This document shows, piece after piece, positions 35,165 through 44,082 of a DNA stretch of 64,000 nt (positions are counted from its first letter, which is position 1; the number at the start of each line of letters is the position of its first letter). The position numbers and the translations under genes are program-made. A model generated the notes under the pieces. That model saw only the letters and a program-made list of their open reading frames with translations. It searched no databases and was not told the DNA's origin. The stretch comes from Subsaxibacter sp. CAU 1640 (lineage in GTDB: Bacteria; Bacteroidota; Bacteroidia; Flavobacteriales; Flavobacteriaceae): assembly GCF_023156585.1 (NCBI RefSeq), contig NZ_JALNMI010000006.1, positions 1-64,000 of the forward strand. Direction: 5' to 3'.

Positions 35165-36081
35165 AAGCTTCGTAATTTTGAAAGTTGTTCTATTAATTCT
35201 TTTTCTTTGGATGACAAGTTAGTGGGCATCTCTATTTGATAGGTAATGTAGAGATCTCCGTACTGTCCTTCTTTTTTATAAATAGGAAAGCCTTTGCCTT
35301 TCAATTTTACTTTAGTGCCATTCTGTGTTTCGGGCTTTATTTTCAGTTTGGCTTTACCGTCAAATGTATCTACGGTAATGTCACCGCCCAAAAGCGCTTT
35401 ATATAAATCCACGTTTACAGTGCTGTAAAGATCATTGCCGTCGCGCTTAAAGGATGTATTGTTGAGAATATTGAACTGAATGAGCAAATCGCCATTTGGT
35501 CCACCATTGATACCAGGATTTCCTTTGCCTTTTATTTTGATAACCTGCCCATCCTCAACACCTGCTGGTATGGTCAAACGGATATTATTCCCATTAACGG
35601 TCAGCACACGTTTTTCTGTTTTGTAAACATCCGTGAGATTCAGTTGTAATTGTGCACTTATGTCTTGACCCCTGAAAGATGAAGATCTACCGCCACTGCG
35701 TGCTCCTCTAGCTCCTCCAAACATCGATTCAAAGAAATCAGAGAACTCACTACCTTCAAAATCTTGGCCGGAAAAGCCTTGATATCCTCCGAAATCTTGC
35801 TGTTGGTATTGGCGTTGCGATCGTTGCTGACGTTGTGCCTCTTCATAGGCTTCCCCGTGTTTCCAATCCTTACCATATTTATCGTATTTCTTACGGTTTT
35901 CGGCATTGCTCAAAACTTCATTGGCCTCATTGACTTCTTTGAACTTTTTTTCAGCTTCTTTATCGTTTGGGTTGAGGTCTGGATGGTATTTTCTGGCGAG
36001 CTTTCTATAAGCTTTTTTAATCTCGGCTTCGGTGGCGTTTTTAGATACGCCAAGTATTTTGTAGTAATCTATAAAGTCCAT
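35161..36081 (-). CDS. cbpA: DnaJ-like curved DNA-binding protein CbpA
   Basis: A 306-residue J-protein co-chaperone. The J-domain (1-70) has the HPD motif at residues 33-35. A Gly/Phe/Gln-rich linker (about 85-150, with [20 protein letters not shown]) follows, then two C-terminal substrate-binding domains (about 155-300). The Cys-rich zinc domain of DnaJ is absent, which marks it as the CbpA class. It stimulates DnaK and is paired with CbpM 4 bp overlapping downstream. Confidence 0.93.
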   Translation of the reverse strand: MDFIDYYKILGVSKNATEAEIKKAYRKLARKYHPDLNPNDKEAEKKFKEVNEANEVLSNAENRKKYDKYGKDWKHGEAYEEAQRQQRSQRQYQQQDFGGYQGFSGQDFEGSEFSDFFESMFGGARGARSGGRSSSFRGQDISAQLQLNLTDVYKTEKRVLTVNGNNIRLTIPAGVEDGQVIKIKGKGNPGINGGPNGDLLIQFNILNNTSFKRDGNDLYSTVNVDLYKALLGGDITVDTFDGKAKLKIKPETQNGTKVKLKGKGFPIYKKEGQYGDLYITYQIEMPTNLSSKEKELIEQLSKLRSL

Positions 36082-36176
36082 AGATGGTTGTCGGAATTTA
36101 ATCTAGCATACAAGTTAGTGGTTTTTAAACAGACCAACAATGCTTTTAAAAGATGATTAACAAAGACATCTTCATT

Positions 36177-37712
36177 TTAATGTTCTTTTTTGATGGCTTC
36201 AATACGAGCTTTCATTTGCTTCACAATTTCGGGATGTTCATCATAGACATTTTTATGTTGATAAGGGTCTGTTTCCAAATTGTACAATTGGGCCTCTGGT
36301 GCATCCTCTTTGAGTTGTCCGTTGGCAATGTCACTATTTGTTTGACCTGTAAATGGAAAAGCGGCTGGACCACCAAAGTCGTGCATCCCTTGATGTTTAG
36401 CGCCGAAGCCGCCGCCACCTTGTCCTGATATATACATCCATTTGCCTTGTCGCAATGCTAGGTTGTTGAGATTATTGGGTGCAATTAGTAGCTCTGACCG
36501 TTCAGTTTTGTCTTTGGAATTTGTCAACACCGACAAAAGATTCTTGCTGTCCACGGCCTGTCCTTTAGGTATTTTGGTACTGACGATGGCTGCAAAGGTC
36601 GCCAACATATCCACATTGGAAATCAAAGCATTGGACACGGTTTGTGGTTTGATATGTCCAGGCCATCTTGCAATAAACGGAATGCGATGACCTCCTTCCC
36701 AAGCATCAAATTTAAAGCCCAATAAGTCACCATTGATTTTATGGTCCATCGCATAAGCATCCTGTCCACCTTGATTGAGCATCCCGCCATTATCACTGGT
36801 AAGAATCAAAAGCGTATTGTCGGTAAGGCCCTCTTCATCCAATGTTTGCATAATTTCGCCCACTATCCAATCGAGTTCATGAATGAAATCGCCATAACGT
36901 CCTGCATCGCTGGTACCAAGAAAACGTTTATCTGGTGTAAATGGATGATGGATGTTGGTAGTAGCAAAATAAAGAAAGAAAGGTTTTTTTGAGTTTGACT
37001 TTATATAATCCAAAGCCTTACCCTTAAGCGTTGTGCCCACCTTGCTATCTATATAAAGTTCGTGTGCCTTTTCTGCACCACCTATTTTTTGGTCCCACTT
37101 ATTCCATTTTTCAGGATACGGTTGGGTTTTTGCCTCCTTGCCATAGATTAAAGGATCGTCTTCTGTAAGCCCTACCACTTTATAGTTTTCAACGTATACA
37201 AATGGCGGGTGGCTGTTGAGAACAGGCACTCCGTAGTAATAATCAAAGCCCAATTCCAACGGACCAGGTTTTAGTTCTGCATTCCAGTCTACAGGTCGTT
37301 TGTTTCCAAAGCCTAAATGCCATTTTCCAATGCAGGCAGTAGCATATCCTTGTTGTTTAAAAACATCGGCAATCGTCAATTTATTGGTGTCGATAATTAG
37401 GGAATCTCTATCGAAAATGGCACTTGATAGATTATTATTACGCACAGGATATTCGCCCGTTATCACTGCATAACGCGATGGCGTGCACACGGCAGAAACG
37501 GTGTGCGCATCCGTAAAACGAATACCTTGATCTGCAAGTTTATCAATGTTGGGTGTTCTTACTTTTGTGGCACCATATACGCCTACATCGCCATAACCCA
37601 AGTCATCCACGTTAATGTATATGATGTTGGGTTTTTTGGTTGTTTTTTGGGCAATAGTGGTATACGAGTTTAGTATTACGAATGATGCTAATAAGAAAAT
37701 GAATTTAGACAT
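36177..37712 (-). CDS. arylsulfatase (S1 family)
   Basis: A secreted sulfatase of 511 residues that would remove sulfate from a glycan or small ester. The signal peptide ends near TTIAQ (residue 21). The metal-binding DDLGYGDVG (about 36-44) and the formylglycine signature CTPSR at 76-80 (Cys to be converted to formylglycine) are present, as are GKWHLG and the later SDNGG and PFIARWPG motifs. A sulfatase of this type usually belongs to a polysaccharide-utilisation locus, but no SusC/SusD pair is nearby. No formylglycine-generating enzyme is adjacent either. Confidence 0.92.
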   Translation of the reverse strand: MSKFIFLLASFVILNSYTTIAQKTTKKPNIIYINVDDLGYGDVGVYGATKVRTPNIDKLADQGIRFTDAHTVSAVCTPSRYAVITGEYPVRNNNLSSAIFDRDSLIIDTNKLTIADVFKQQGYATACIGKWHLGFGNKRPVDWNAELKPGPLELGFDYYYGVPVLNSHPPFVYVENYKVVGLTEDDPLIYGKEAKTQPYPEKWNKWDQKIGGAEKAHELYIDSKVGTTLKGKALDYIKSNSKKPFFLYFATTNIHHPFTPDKRFLGTSDAGRYGDFIHELDWIVGEIMQTLDEEGLTDNTLLILTSDNGGMLNQGGQDAYAMDHKINGDLLGFKFDAWEGGHRIPFIARWPGHIKPQTVSNALISNVDMLATFAAIVSTKIPKGQAVDSKNLLSVLTNSKDKTERSELLIAPNNLNNLALRQGKWMYISGQGGGGFGAKHQGMHDFGGPAAFPFTGQTNSDIANGQLKEDAPEAQLYNLETDPYQHKNVYDEHPEIVKQMKARIEAIKKEH

Positions 37713-37862
37713 GTTTTAAAAAGGTCTTTTTGGAATGATCATGAAGTGGTATGTATCGAAATACGTCTTAACTAAATTAACCATTTTCATCGGAACTTCA
37801 ATAACAATGACCAAACTTGTTGAGTAAAATGAAAATTGATAATGTTGAAATTAATTCTTCCT

Positions 37863-38564
37863 TTAATGACAATTCATATTACTTGTAGCCATCTCAACAA
37901 CTGGTTCTGGGGAAATGTAAGGAATGCCCAATCCCAAGCCACGAAGAATGAAGAGCGCACCGATGATAATCACGAAAACCGGAATCGCTTTTTGAATACG
38001 CTGTTTGATGGTTGCATTTAAGAACTTGCCCACATAAATGGCTGACGTCATCAATGGAACAGTGCCCAAACCGAAAAGTGCCATATACAAGACACCTTGA
38101 GTAACAGAAGCGTTTACTAAACTACCAAAAACAGCCATATAGACTAAGCCACAAGGTAAAAATCCATTCAAAAAACCAATGGTCAAAAACGTATCGGCAG
38201 CTTTCTTTTTTAGAGCTGGTCCCAAGTTGCTTTTTACTTTTGAAATAATCTTATGAAGTGGTTTGGATAGATTGTATTTGTTAAGTGTTCTATATGGAAG
38301 CAATACAGCCACAATCATCAATAGACCAATGATGATGGAAAGTTGTTGTTGTAGGCCAAAGATGTAAAGGTTCTTTCCGATGAGTCCGAATACTAATCCA
38401 ATGGAACTATATGCCAATAATCTACCAATGTGGTAAGTAGTTATCTGACTTACTTTTTTGATGGAATTGGTTCTATCTACAGGCAACATAAAGGCAATGG
38501 GTCCGCACATGCCAACGCAGTGAAAACTACCCAAGATTCCGAATATGAATGCAGACCAAAGCAT
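37863..38564 (-). CDS. TauE/SafE-family (UreH-domain) membrane protein
   Basis: 233 residues with six or so membrane spans. The N-terminus GILGSFHCVGMCGPIAFMLP and the GFLNGFLPCGLVYMAVFGSL motif identify the UreH/SafE-type group that is often the last gene of cbb3 oxidase operons. Cys and Met residues near the membrane make a copper role in oxidase assembly plausible; this is inference. Its start directly follows the FixH stop, so it is part of the cco operon. Confidence 0.85.
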   Translation of the reverse strand: MLWSAFIFGILGSFHCVGMCGPIAFMLPVDRTNSIKKVSQITTYHIGRLLAYSSIGLVFGLIGKNLYIFGLQQQLSIIIGLLMIVAVLLPYRTLNKYNLSKPLHKIISKVKSNLGPALKKKAADTFLTIGFLNGFLPCGLVYMAVFGSLVNASVTQGVLYMALFGLGTVPLMTSAIYVGKFLNATIKQRIQKAIPVFVIIIGALFILRGLGLGIPYISPEPVVEMATSNMNCH

Positions 38565-39011
38565 TTAGTAGATGATTTCTTTTTTATAGCGATATAGGAT
38601 ATTCTCGTATTCCCAATCTATAATGATGTTCCAACGACCACCCAACAAACGTTTGTCAGGTATGAGCAAATGGTTGCTTGACAACGAAATTGGAATTTCG
38701 AAGTCAAATTGCTTGTCAGATGGTCGGTATAGGAACACACTTCCGGAGATTTTAGAGACGTGTAGATTCTCCGGGAAGATGATGAGCAATCCGTCACTGG
38801 TTTTTTCCCAAGTAATGTTTTGCTTTAATGTTCTGGAATTATTTTCCTTATTGATATTGTTTTGAAAATCGAGCTCTTGTTTGTAATAATTCTCTGTAAC
38901 CAAATCATGATCATATTTTTTATCAGTGCTCATAGTAATTACAAAGTACATGATAAAGCCGATGAAGCTTATAAAAGCTAATACAATCCCTGTTCCCCAA
39001 TTAAATTTCAT
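38565..39011 (-). CDS. ccoH: FixH/CcoH cytochrome oxidase assembly protein
   Basis: 148 residues with one N-terminal span (GTGIVLAFISFIGFIMYFVITMS), then the FixH pattern of a periplasmic beta-rich domain with KKYDHDLVTENYYKQELDFQNNI. FixH/CcoH stabilises the cbb3 complex. It lies between ccoG and the SafE-like gene, touching the latter (1-bp boundary), in the same transcript. Confidence 0.85.
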   Translation of the reverse strand: MKFNWGTGIVLAFISFIGFIMYFVITMSTDKKYDHDLVTENYYKQELDFQNNINKENNSRTLKQNITWEKTSDGLLIIFPENLHVSKISGSVFLYRPSDKQFDFEIPISLSSNHLLIPDKRLLGGRWNIIIDWEYENILYRYKKEIIY

Positions 39012-39022
39012 AGTGTTTTATA

Positions 39023-40447
39023 TTAATGGTAACTTCTTGGTCCCAAAAAGTTGACCGTTGTTGTTTCTATCAATTTGTTGTGGCTATAGACATCTATGGT
39101 CAGTTTGTTTTTATCGCCTTTTAATTCATTCTTTTTGATCTCTATAAAGAGTGTGCCTTCAGCTAAACCTTGTGCTGGGACTTCAAAATCTTCGGATGTA
39201 GATACCAAGTGAATGGTACCTTTAAAATTTCTGATCTTGAAACTGACGTTGTCAATCTCTTCATTGGTTTTATTCACCAGTTTATATGTGAATACATTGC
39301 TAATGATGTTTTTCTCTTTCTTTTCATATAGTTGTCCAGGCAATCGCAATATTCTGGCTTCAACATCATTTCTCAATAATAGCATGCCGCTCAATACTCC
39401 AATAAGTATGATAAGTACGGCGATGTAGCCTTTCATTCTGGCTGTGAGTTTGAACTTTTCTTTCTTTTCAATTTCGTCTTCACTGGCATATCGAATCAAG
39501 CCTTTAGGTAGATTGATGCTTTCCATAATATGGTCGCACTCATCAATACACGCAGTACAATTAACACACTCCAGTTGTGTGCCGTTGCGAATATCGATGC
39601 CTGTAGGGCAAACATGTACACATTGCAGACAGTCTATGCAATCGCCGTGACCTAAAGCTGTTCTGTCTTCATTTTTTCTGAATTTTTTTCTACCGTTTTC
39701 GCCTTCACCACGTTTATGGTCATATGCCACAACAATCGATTTATTGTCCAGAAGCACACCTTGCAGTCTTCCGTAAGGACAAGCGATGATACATACCTGC
39801 TCTCTAAACCAAGCGAACACAAAGTAAAAGACTGCCGTAAAAATGAGCAGCGGGAGAAGAGTGCCCAAATGTTGAGAAGGACCTTCAATGATATATCCCA
39901 TAAGCTTATCGCTACCAATTAAATATGCGAGAAAGATATTGGCAATCAAAAATGAAATCACCAAAAAGATGAACCATTTGAAAAGGCGTTTTCTAATTTT
40001 TTCTGCATCCCATTTTTGAGCATCAAGTTTACGTTGTTTGTTTCGGTCACCATCTATCCAGAATTCAATGCGTCTAAAAACCATCTCCATGAAAATGGTT
40101 TGAGGGCAAATCCATCCGCAGAAAATACGACCAAACCCTACTGTAAAAAGTGTCACGAAGATGACACCTATAATCATGGATATTACGAACAAGTGAAAAT
40201 CTTGTGGCCAAAACGGAAACCCGAAAATATTGAATCGGCGTTCCAAAACATTGAACATTAAAAACTGGTTACCATTAATTTTGATAAATGGCGCCGCAAA
40301 GAGGAATGCCAATAAAAGGTAACTAACAATTTTACGTTTGTCATAAAACCTGCCACTTGGTTTTTTAGGAAACACCCAAGCACGCTTGCCTTCCTCGGTA
40401 ATGGTACCAATGGAGTCTCTAAAATTTTCCTCGTTTGGCGTTTCCAT
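39023..40447 (-). CDS. ccoG: cytochrome c oxidase accessory protein CcoG (FixG)
   Basis: A polytopic iron-sulfur membrane protein of 474 residues, thought to reduce copper for cbb3 assembly. Spans lie around residues 42-60, 90-110, 160-180, 195-215 and 345-362. The two 4Fe-4S motifs are CIDCLQCVHVCPTGIDI and CVNCTACIDECD, and WICPQTIFMEMVFRRIEFWIDGD is the CcoG-specific segment. A C-terminal periplasmic immunoglobulin-like domain follows (about 370-474). The gene is between ccoH and ccoP. Confidence 0.95.
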   Translation of the reverse strand: METPNEENFRDSIGTITEEGKRAWVFPKKPSGRFYDKRKIVSYLLLAFLFAAPFIKINGNQFLMFNVLERRFNIFGFPFWPQDFHLFVISMIIGVIFVTLFTVGFGRIFCGWICPQTIFMEMVFRRIEFWIDGDRNKQRKLDAQKWDAEKIRKRLFKWFIFLVISFLIANIFLAYLIGSDKLMGYIIEGPSQHLGTLLPLLIFTAVFYFVFAWFREQVCIIACPYGRLQGVLLDNKSIVVAYDHKRGEGENGRKKFRKNEDRTALGHGDCIDCLQCVHVCPTGIDIRNGTQLECVNCTACIDECDHIMESINLPKGLIRYASEDEIEKKEKFKLTARMKGYIAVLIILIGVLSGMLLLRNDVEARILRLPGQLYEKKEKNIISNVFTYKLVNKTNEEIDNVSFKIRNFKGTIHLVSTSEDFEVPAQGLAEGTLFIEIKKNELKGDKNKLTIDVYSHNKLIETTTVNFLGPRSYH

Positions 40448-40456
40448 GAGATTTTA

Positions 40457-41425
40457 TTATTTATCTTCTTTTAGCGTTACGGTCGAGTCGATTTCAATGA
40501 CCTCTTTCTCAATGGTTGCAGGAACTTCCAAATCTTCGATAGGAACTTTATCAGTGGTCCAGATATCACCTTCAGGTTCTTTTGGTTCAGCAGGAGTAGT
40601 GCCTTGGAATGTGAGTACGTAACTTGCTACTTGGGCAATTTCGGATGGTTTTAAACTTTGTTTCCATGCAATCATACCTTTACCGTTGCGGCCACCTTCA
40701 GAAATGGTATGGAATACATTTTTAATGCCACCACCCAAAATCCAATGCTCATCTGTTAGATTAGGCCCAATACCGCCACCACCATCTGCTTTATGGCAAG
40801 CCACACAGTTGGTTTCAAAAATATTTTGCCCAGCTTTTAAATCGCCTGCATCCACCAATACTTCAACAGTATTGAAATCCACCAAATCTTTTGCAGTTTT
40901 CTTATATTCTTCAATGGCTATTTTAGCTTCAGCATATTCTTGTTCCAATTCTTCATATTGATTATCGCCACTAAACACATGAAACCTTAACATATATACC
41001 AGCGCAAAAATGATAGAGATGTAAAAGCAGTACAGCCACCAAGGCGGAAGCGAATTGTCTAATTCCTTGATACCATCATAGTTGTGGTCAAGTATAATTT
41101 CGTGTTCTTCTTCAATAGGTTTTGAACCCAATAATTTTATATAGGTTTTTTGAACCCATTTGATAATGGCTGGCTTTTCAGTTTTTTTGGCGTCATAACG
41201 AGCTCTTGCTTCTTCATCAAGACTTTGATAGAGCGTATTTTCTAAAGTACTTACAATACCTTCCATTGCAACTAGAATCAAGAACACTAGGAGAAGGAAT
41301 AGTGATATATAGGGATATTTCAGAAAGGCTGGTCTGTCACCAGAATCTACAAAGTATTCTACCAATAACGCTATCGAAAAAAATACAACAGGAACTCGAA
41401 GCCAAGAAGGAATATAATGTCTCAT
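40457..41425 (-). CDS. ccoP: cbb3-type cytochrome c oxidase subunit III (CcoP)
   Basis: 322 residues. Two N-terminal hydrophobic segments (about 12-25 and 39-56), a third at about 128-148 (WWLYCFYISIIFALVYML), then a single cytochrome c domain with CVACH at residues 207-211 and MIAWKQSLKPSEIAQVASYVLTFQ. The usual proteobacterial CcoP has two c hemes; only one CXXCH is present here. It passes electrons to the CcoNO unit. The start overlaps the ccoQ stop (ATGA, 4 bp). Confidence 0.93.
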   Translation of the reverse strand: MRHYIPSWLRVPVVFFSIALLVEYFVDSGDRPAFLKYPYISLFLLLVFLILVAMEGIVSTLENTLYQSLDEEARARYDAKKTEKPAIIKWVQKTYIKLLGSKPIEEEHEIILDHNYDGIKELDNSLPPWWLYCFYISIIFALVYMLRFHVFSGDNQYEELEQEYAEAKIAIEEYKKTAKDLVDFNTVEVLVDAGDLKAGQNIFETNCVACHKADGGGGIGPNLTDEHWILGGGIKNVFHTISEGGRNGKGMIAWKQSLKPSEIAQVASYVLTFQGTTPAEPKEPEGDIWTTDKVPIEDLEVPATIEKEVIEIDSTVTLKEDK

Positions 41426-41610
41426 GGGTTTGTGTTATTTTGATTAGTATCTAGTGGCAATTCGCTCACGGTTTTGATGTAGTCTTTTTCAGCAGTGATA
41501 ACCCACCAAAATAGAGCAACAAAAAAGAGAAAGAATATCATTAGAGAGATTAGCGGGTATATTTCAATACCAGCAATACTTTCCATATGGTTTTTTACAA
41601 ATTTCAACAT
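41422..41610 (-). CDS. ccoQ: CcoQ/FixQ-like small subunit
   Basis: 62 residues with one membrane span (about 19-40, IYPLISLMIFFLFFVALFWWVI) and the AEKDYIKTV segment common in FixQ-like peptides. It lies 3 nt after ccoNO and overlaps ccoP by 4 bp. The assignment rests on size, topology and position. Confidence 0.85.
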   Translation of the reverse strand: MLKFVKNHMESIAGIEIYPLISLMIFFLFFVALFWWVITAEKDYIKTVSELPLDTNQNNTNP

Positions 41611-41613
41611 GGT

Positions 41614-43809
41614 TTAAGGATTTTGAGATGATAATTCTGCTTCTAATTCTTGAACTTTGATGTCAGTTCCCAGGCGTTGTAAATAAGCAATAAGAGCCGT
41701 TATTTCTCTATTTCGCATTTCGATGAATTCACTGCCGCCAGCTTTTTTATCGGCTTCATAGCTTTCTGCAAAGTCGGGATCTGTATAAAGGTTTTTCTCG
41801 ATTTGAGTCCCTTGTTCAGTCATGCTTTTTTGAGCGTTGGCAATCTCTTCTTCAGAATATGGAACGCCTAGCTTTACCATGGCTCTCATTTTGTCTTTTG
41901 TCATTGATTTATCCAATTCATCGCGAATCAACCACTGATAAGCAGGCATGATGGAGCCTGAAGAGGTACTTTGTGGGTCATACATGTGATTGAGGTGCCA
42001 ATTATCAGAGTATTTGCCTCCTACACGGTGTAAGTCTGGTCCTGTACGCTTACTTCCCCAAAGGAAAGGGTGGTCATAGACATATTCGCCAGCTTTTGAA
42101 AATTCGCCATAACGTTCTACTTCACTTCTAAATGGACGCACCATTTGAGAGTGGCAGCTCACACAACCTTCACGAATATAGATGTCACGACCTTCCAATT
42201 CTAATGGCGTGTAAGGTTTGACACTTGCTATTGTCGGAATATTTGATTTTACGATGATAGTCGGTATAATCTGAATGATTCCGCCAATCAATATTGTGAT
42301 GGTTGCCAATATGGTCAATTGCACAGGTTTGCGCTCTAACCATGTGTGGAATCCTTCACCAGCAATACGTGTTTTTGATACACGTTGCAATGCTGGGGCT
42401 TCGGCCAACTCATCGCCAACCTCGCTGCCTTTTCTGATGGTGACGATGATGTTATAGGCCAACACAAACATTCCGATGATGTATAAAGTACCACCAATAG
42501 CTCGCATCCAATACATCGGGATGATTTCAGAAACGGTTTCTAAAAAGTTACCATAGACTAAAGTTCCGTCGGGATTGAACTGTTTCCACATACTGGCTTG
42601 AGTAAATCCAGCGACATACATGGGTAATGCATAGATGATGATACCTAAAGTGCCAATCCAGAAATGGAAGTTTGCAAGTTTTGTTGAATGTAGTTTGGTG
42701 TTGAATAATCTTGGCACCAACCAATAAATCATTCCGAAGGCTAAAAATCCATTCCAAGCCAAGGCTCCAACATGTACGTGTGCAATGACCCAATCTGTAA
42801 AGTGCGCAATGGCGTTGACGTTTTTGAGTGATAACATTGGTCCTTCGAAGGTAGCCATACCATAACCCGTAATTGCCACAACCATAAATTTCAACACGGG
42901 GTCAATACGTACTTTATCCCAGGCACCACGCAATGTCAAAAGTCCGTTTATCATTCCACCCCAAGAAGGCATTAAAAGCATCACCGAAAAGGCAACTCCC
43001 AAGTTTTGAGCCCATTCAGGTAAAGCAGTGTATAATAAATGATGAGGTCCTGCCCAGATGTAGATGAAAATCAATGACCAAAAGTGTACAATTGATAATC
43101 TGTAGGAGTAAATAGGTCTATCGGCCGCTTTCGGAACAAAGTAGTACATCAACCCTAAAAACGGCGTTGTCAAAAAGAATGCCACCGCATTATGCCCATA
43201 CCACCATTGCACCAAAGCATCTTGAACACCAGCATAAACCGAATAACTTTTCAGTCCGCTCACGGGAAGTTCTAAACTGTTGAAGATATGAAGTACGGCT
43301 ACAGTAACAAAAGTGGCTAGGTAAAACCAAATGGCAACATACATATGACGCTGACGTCTTTTTAAGATTGTTCCTATTAAATTCCAACCAAATGCTACCC
43401 ACACCAAGGCTATGGCAAGGTCTATCGGCCATTCTAATTCAGCATATTCTTTACTTGTAGTATAGCCCAATGGTAATGTGATGGCTGCCGCCACAATGAT
43501 CAATTGCCATCCCCAAAAATTAAAGTTGCTCAAAGCATCACTAAACATTCTGGCTTTCAGCAACCGCTGCGAAGAATAGTATACACCAGCAAAAATAGCG
43601 TTACCAACAAAGGCAAAAATAACAGCATTGGTATGCAGAGGTCTTAAACGACCAAAACTTAACCATGAAATGCCATCGGTGAGGTTAGGGAATAAGAACA
43701 TAAAGGCTAGGAGTAACCCAACCAACATACCTACGGCACCCCAAATCATGGTGGCGAGTAAGAATTTTTTAACAATCCTGTTGTCGTAGTAAAATTGTTG
43801 TACTTCCAT
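41614..43809 (-). CDS. ccoNO: fused cbb3-type cytochrome c oxidase subunits I and II (CcoN/CcoO)
   Basis: A 731-residue protein joining the 12-helix catalytic CcoN (about 1-470; heme/copper helix segments WYGHNAVAFFLTTPFLGLMYYFVPKA and VIAHVHVGALAWNGF) to the mono-heme CcoO domain (from about 500; heme c motif CVSCH near residue 548, followed by SQMVRPFRSE, and HRVGGKYSDNWHLNHMYDP). It reduces oxygen at very low concentration and pumps protons. The fusion is common in Bacteroidota. It is preceded by ccoS and followed by ccoQ. Confidence 0.96.
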   Translation of the reverse strand: MEVQQFYYDNRIVKKFLLATMIWGAVGMLVGLLLAFMFLFPNLTDGISWLSFGRLRPLHTNAVIFAFVGNAIFAGVYYSSQRLLKARMFSDALSNFNFWGWQLIIVAAAITLPLGYTTSKEYAELEWPIDLAIALVWVAFGWNLIGTILKRRQRHMYVAIWFYLATFVTVAVLHIFNSLELPVSGLKSYSVYAGVQDALVQWWYGHNAVAFFLTTPFLGLMYYFVPKAADRPIYSYRLSIVHFWSLIFIYIWAGPHHLLYTALPEWAQNLGVAFSVMLLMPSWGGMINGLLTLRGAWDKVRIDPVLKFMVVAITGYGMATFEGPMLSLKNVNAIAHFTDWVIAHVHVGALAWNGFLAFGMIYWLVPRLFNTKLHSTKLANFHFWIGTLGIIIYALPMYVAGFTQASMWKQFNPDGTLVYGNFLETVSEIIPMYWMRAIGGTLYIIGMFVLAYNIIVTIRKGSEVGDELAEAPALQRVSKTRIAGEGFHTWLERKPVQLTILATITILIGGIIQIIPTIIVKSNIPTIASVKPYTPLELEGRDIYIREGCVSCHSQMVRPFRSEVERYGEFSKAGEYVYDHPFLWGSKRTGPDLHRVGGKYSDNWHLNHMYDPQSTSSGSIMPAYQWLIRDELDKSMTKDKMRAMVKLGVPYSEEEIANAQKSMTEQGTQIEKNLYTDPDFAESYEADKKAGGSEFIEMRNREITALIAYLQRLGTDIKVQELEAELSSQNP

Positions 43810-43814
43810 AATAA

Positions 43815-44003
43815 TTAGTTAAACTTTTGATTTTTAATGGTTTTCTTGGTTTTGTTTTTGACAAGTTCGTCCTCGAATAGCATGCGAACGGAAGGTGTAT
43901 AATTGTCATCGTATTGACCTGATTTAACGGCTTTTATAAATGCAGCAAAGAACAGCACTGCAATGACGATGCTAATGGTCAATAAAATGTATATAACACT
44001 CAT
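43815..44003 (-). CDS. ccoS: cbb3 oxidase assembly protein CcoS
   Basis: 62 residues with a single N-terminal span (IYILLTISIVIAVLFFAAFIKAV) and the CcoS hallmark GQYDD (here KSGQYDDNYTPSVRMLFED). CcoS is needed to insert cofactors into the oxidase. As the first gene of the cco operon it lies 5 bp before ccoNO and carries the FNR-boxed promoter. Confidence 0.92.
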   Translation of the reverse strand: MSVIYILLTISIVIAVLFFAAFIKAVKSGQYDDNYTPSVRMLFEDELVKNKTKKTIKNQKFN

Positions 44004-44023
44004 ACCTACCTGAAGTTATGGTT

Positions 44024-44031
44024 CAAAATTA
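44024..44031 (-). promoter_or_regulatory. -7 element of the cco operon promoter
   Basis: On the minus strand TAATTTTG (TAnnTTTG) spans 44031-44024, about 20 nt before the ccoS ATG (44003). The FNR-type box lies 22 nt upstream of it, which fits class II activation. Confidence 0.65.
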
Positions 44032-44053
44032 CTTCTGCGTGAATTTCTATTCT

Positions 44054-44067
44054 ATGATATTTATCAT
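44054..44067. promoter_or_regulatory. FNR/Crp-type operator upstream of ccoS
   Basis: ATGATATTTATCAT is a perfect palindrome containing TGAT-N4-ATCA, the core of an FNR box. Its centre lies about 29.5 nt from the TAnnTTTG -7 element, placing it near -41.5 relative to a start 5-7 nt downstream of that element. The same core occurs at 46512-46523. Confidence 0.75.
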
Positions 44068-44082
44068 GTTCGGGCAGTTTTT

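Noticed and set aside
40457-41425. A second heme motif in CcoP
   Set aside because: I looked for CXXCH outside residues 207-211 and found none in the translated protein.
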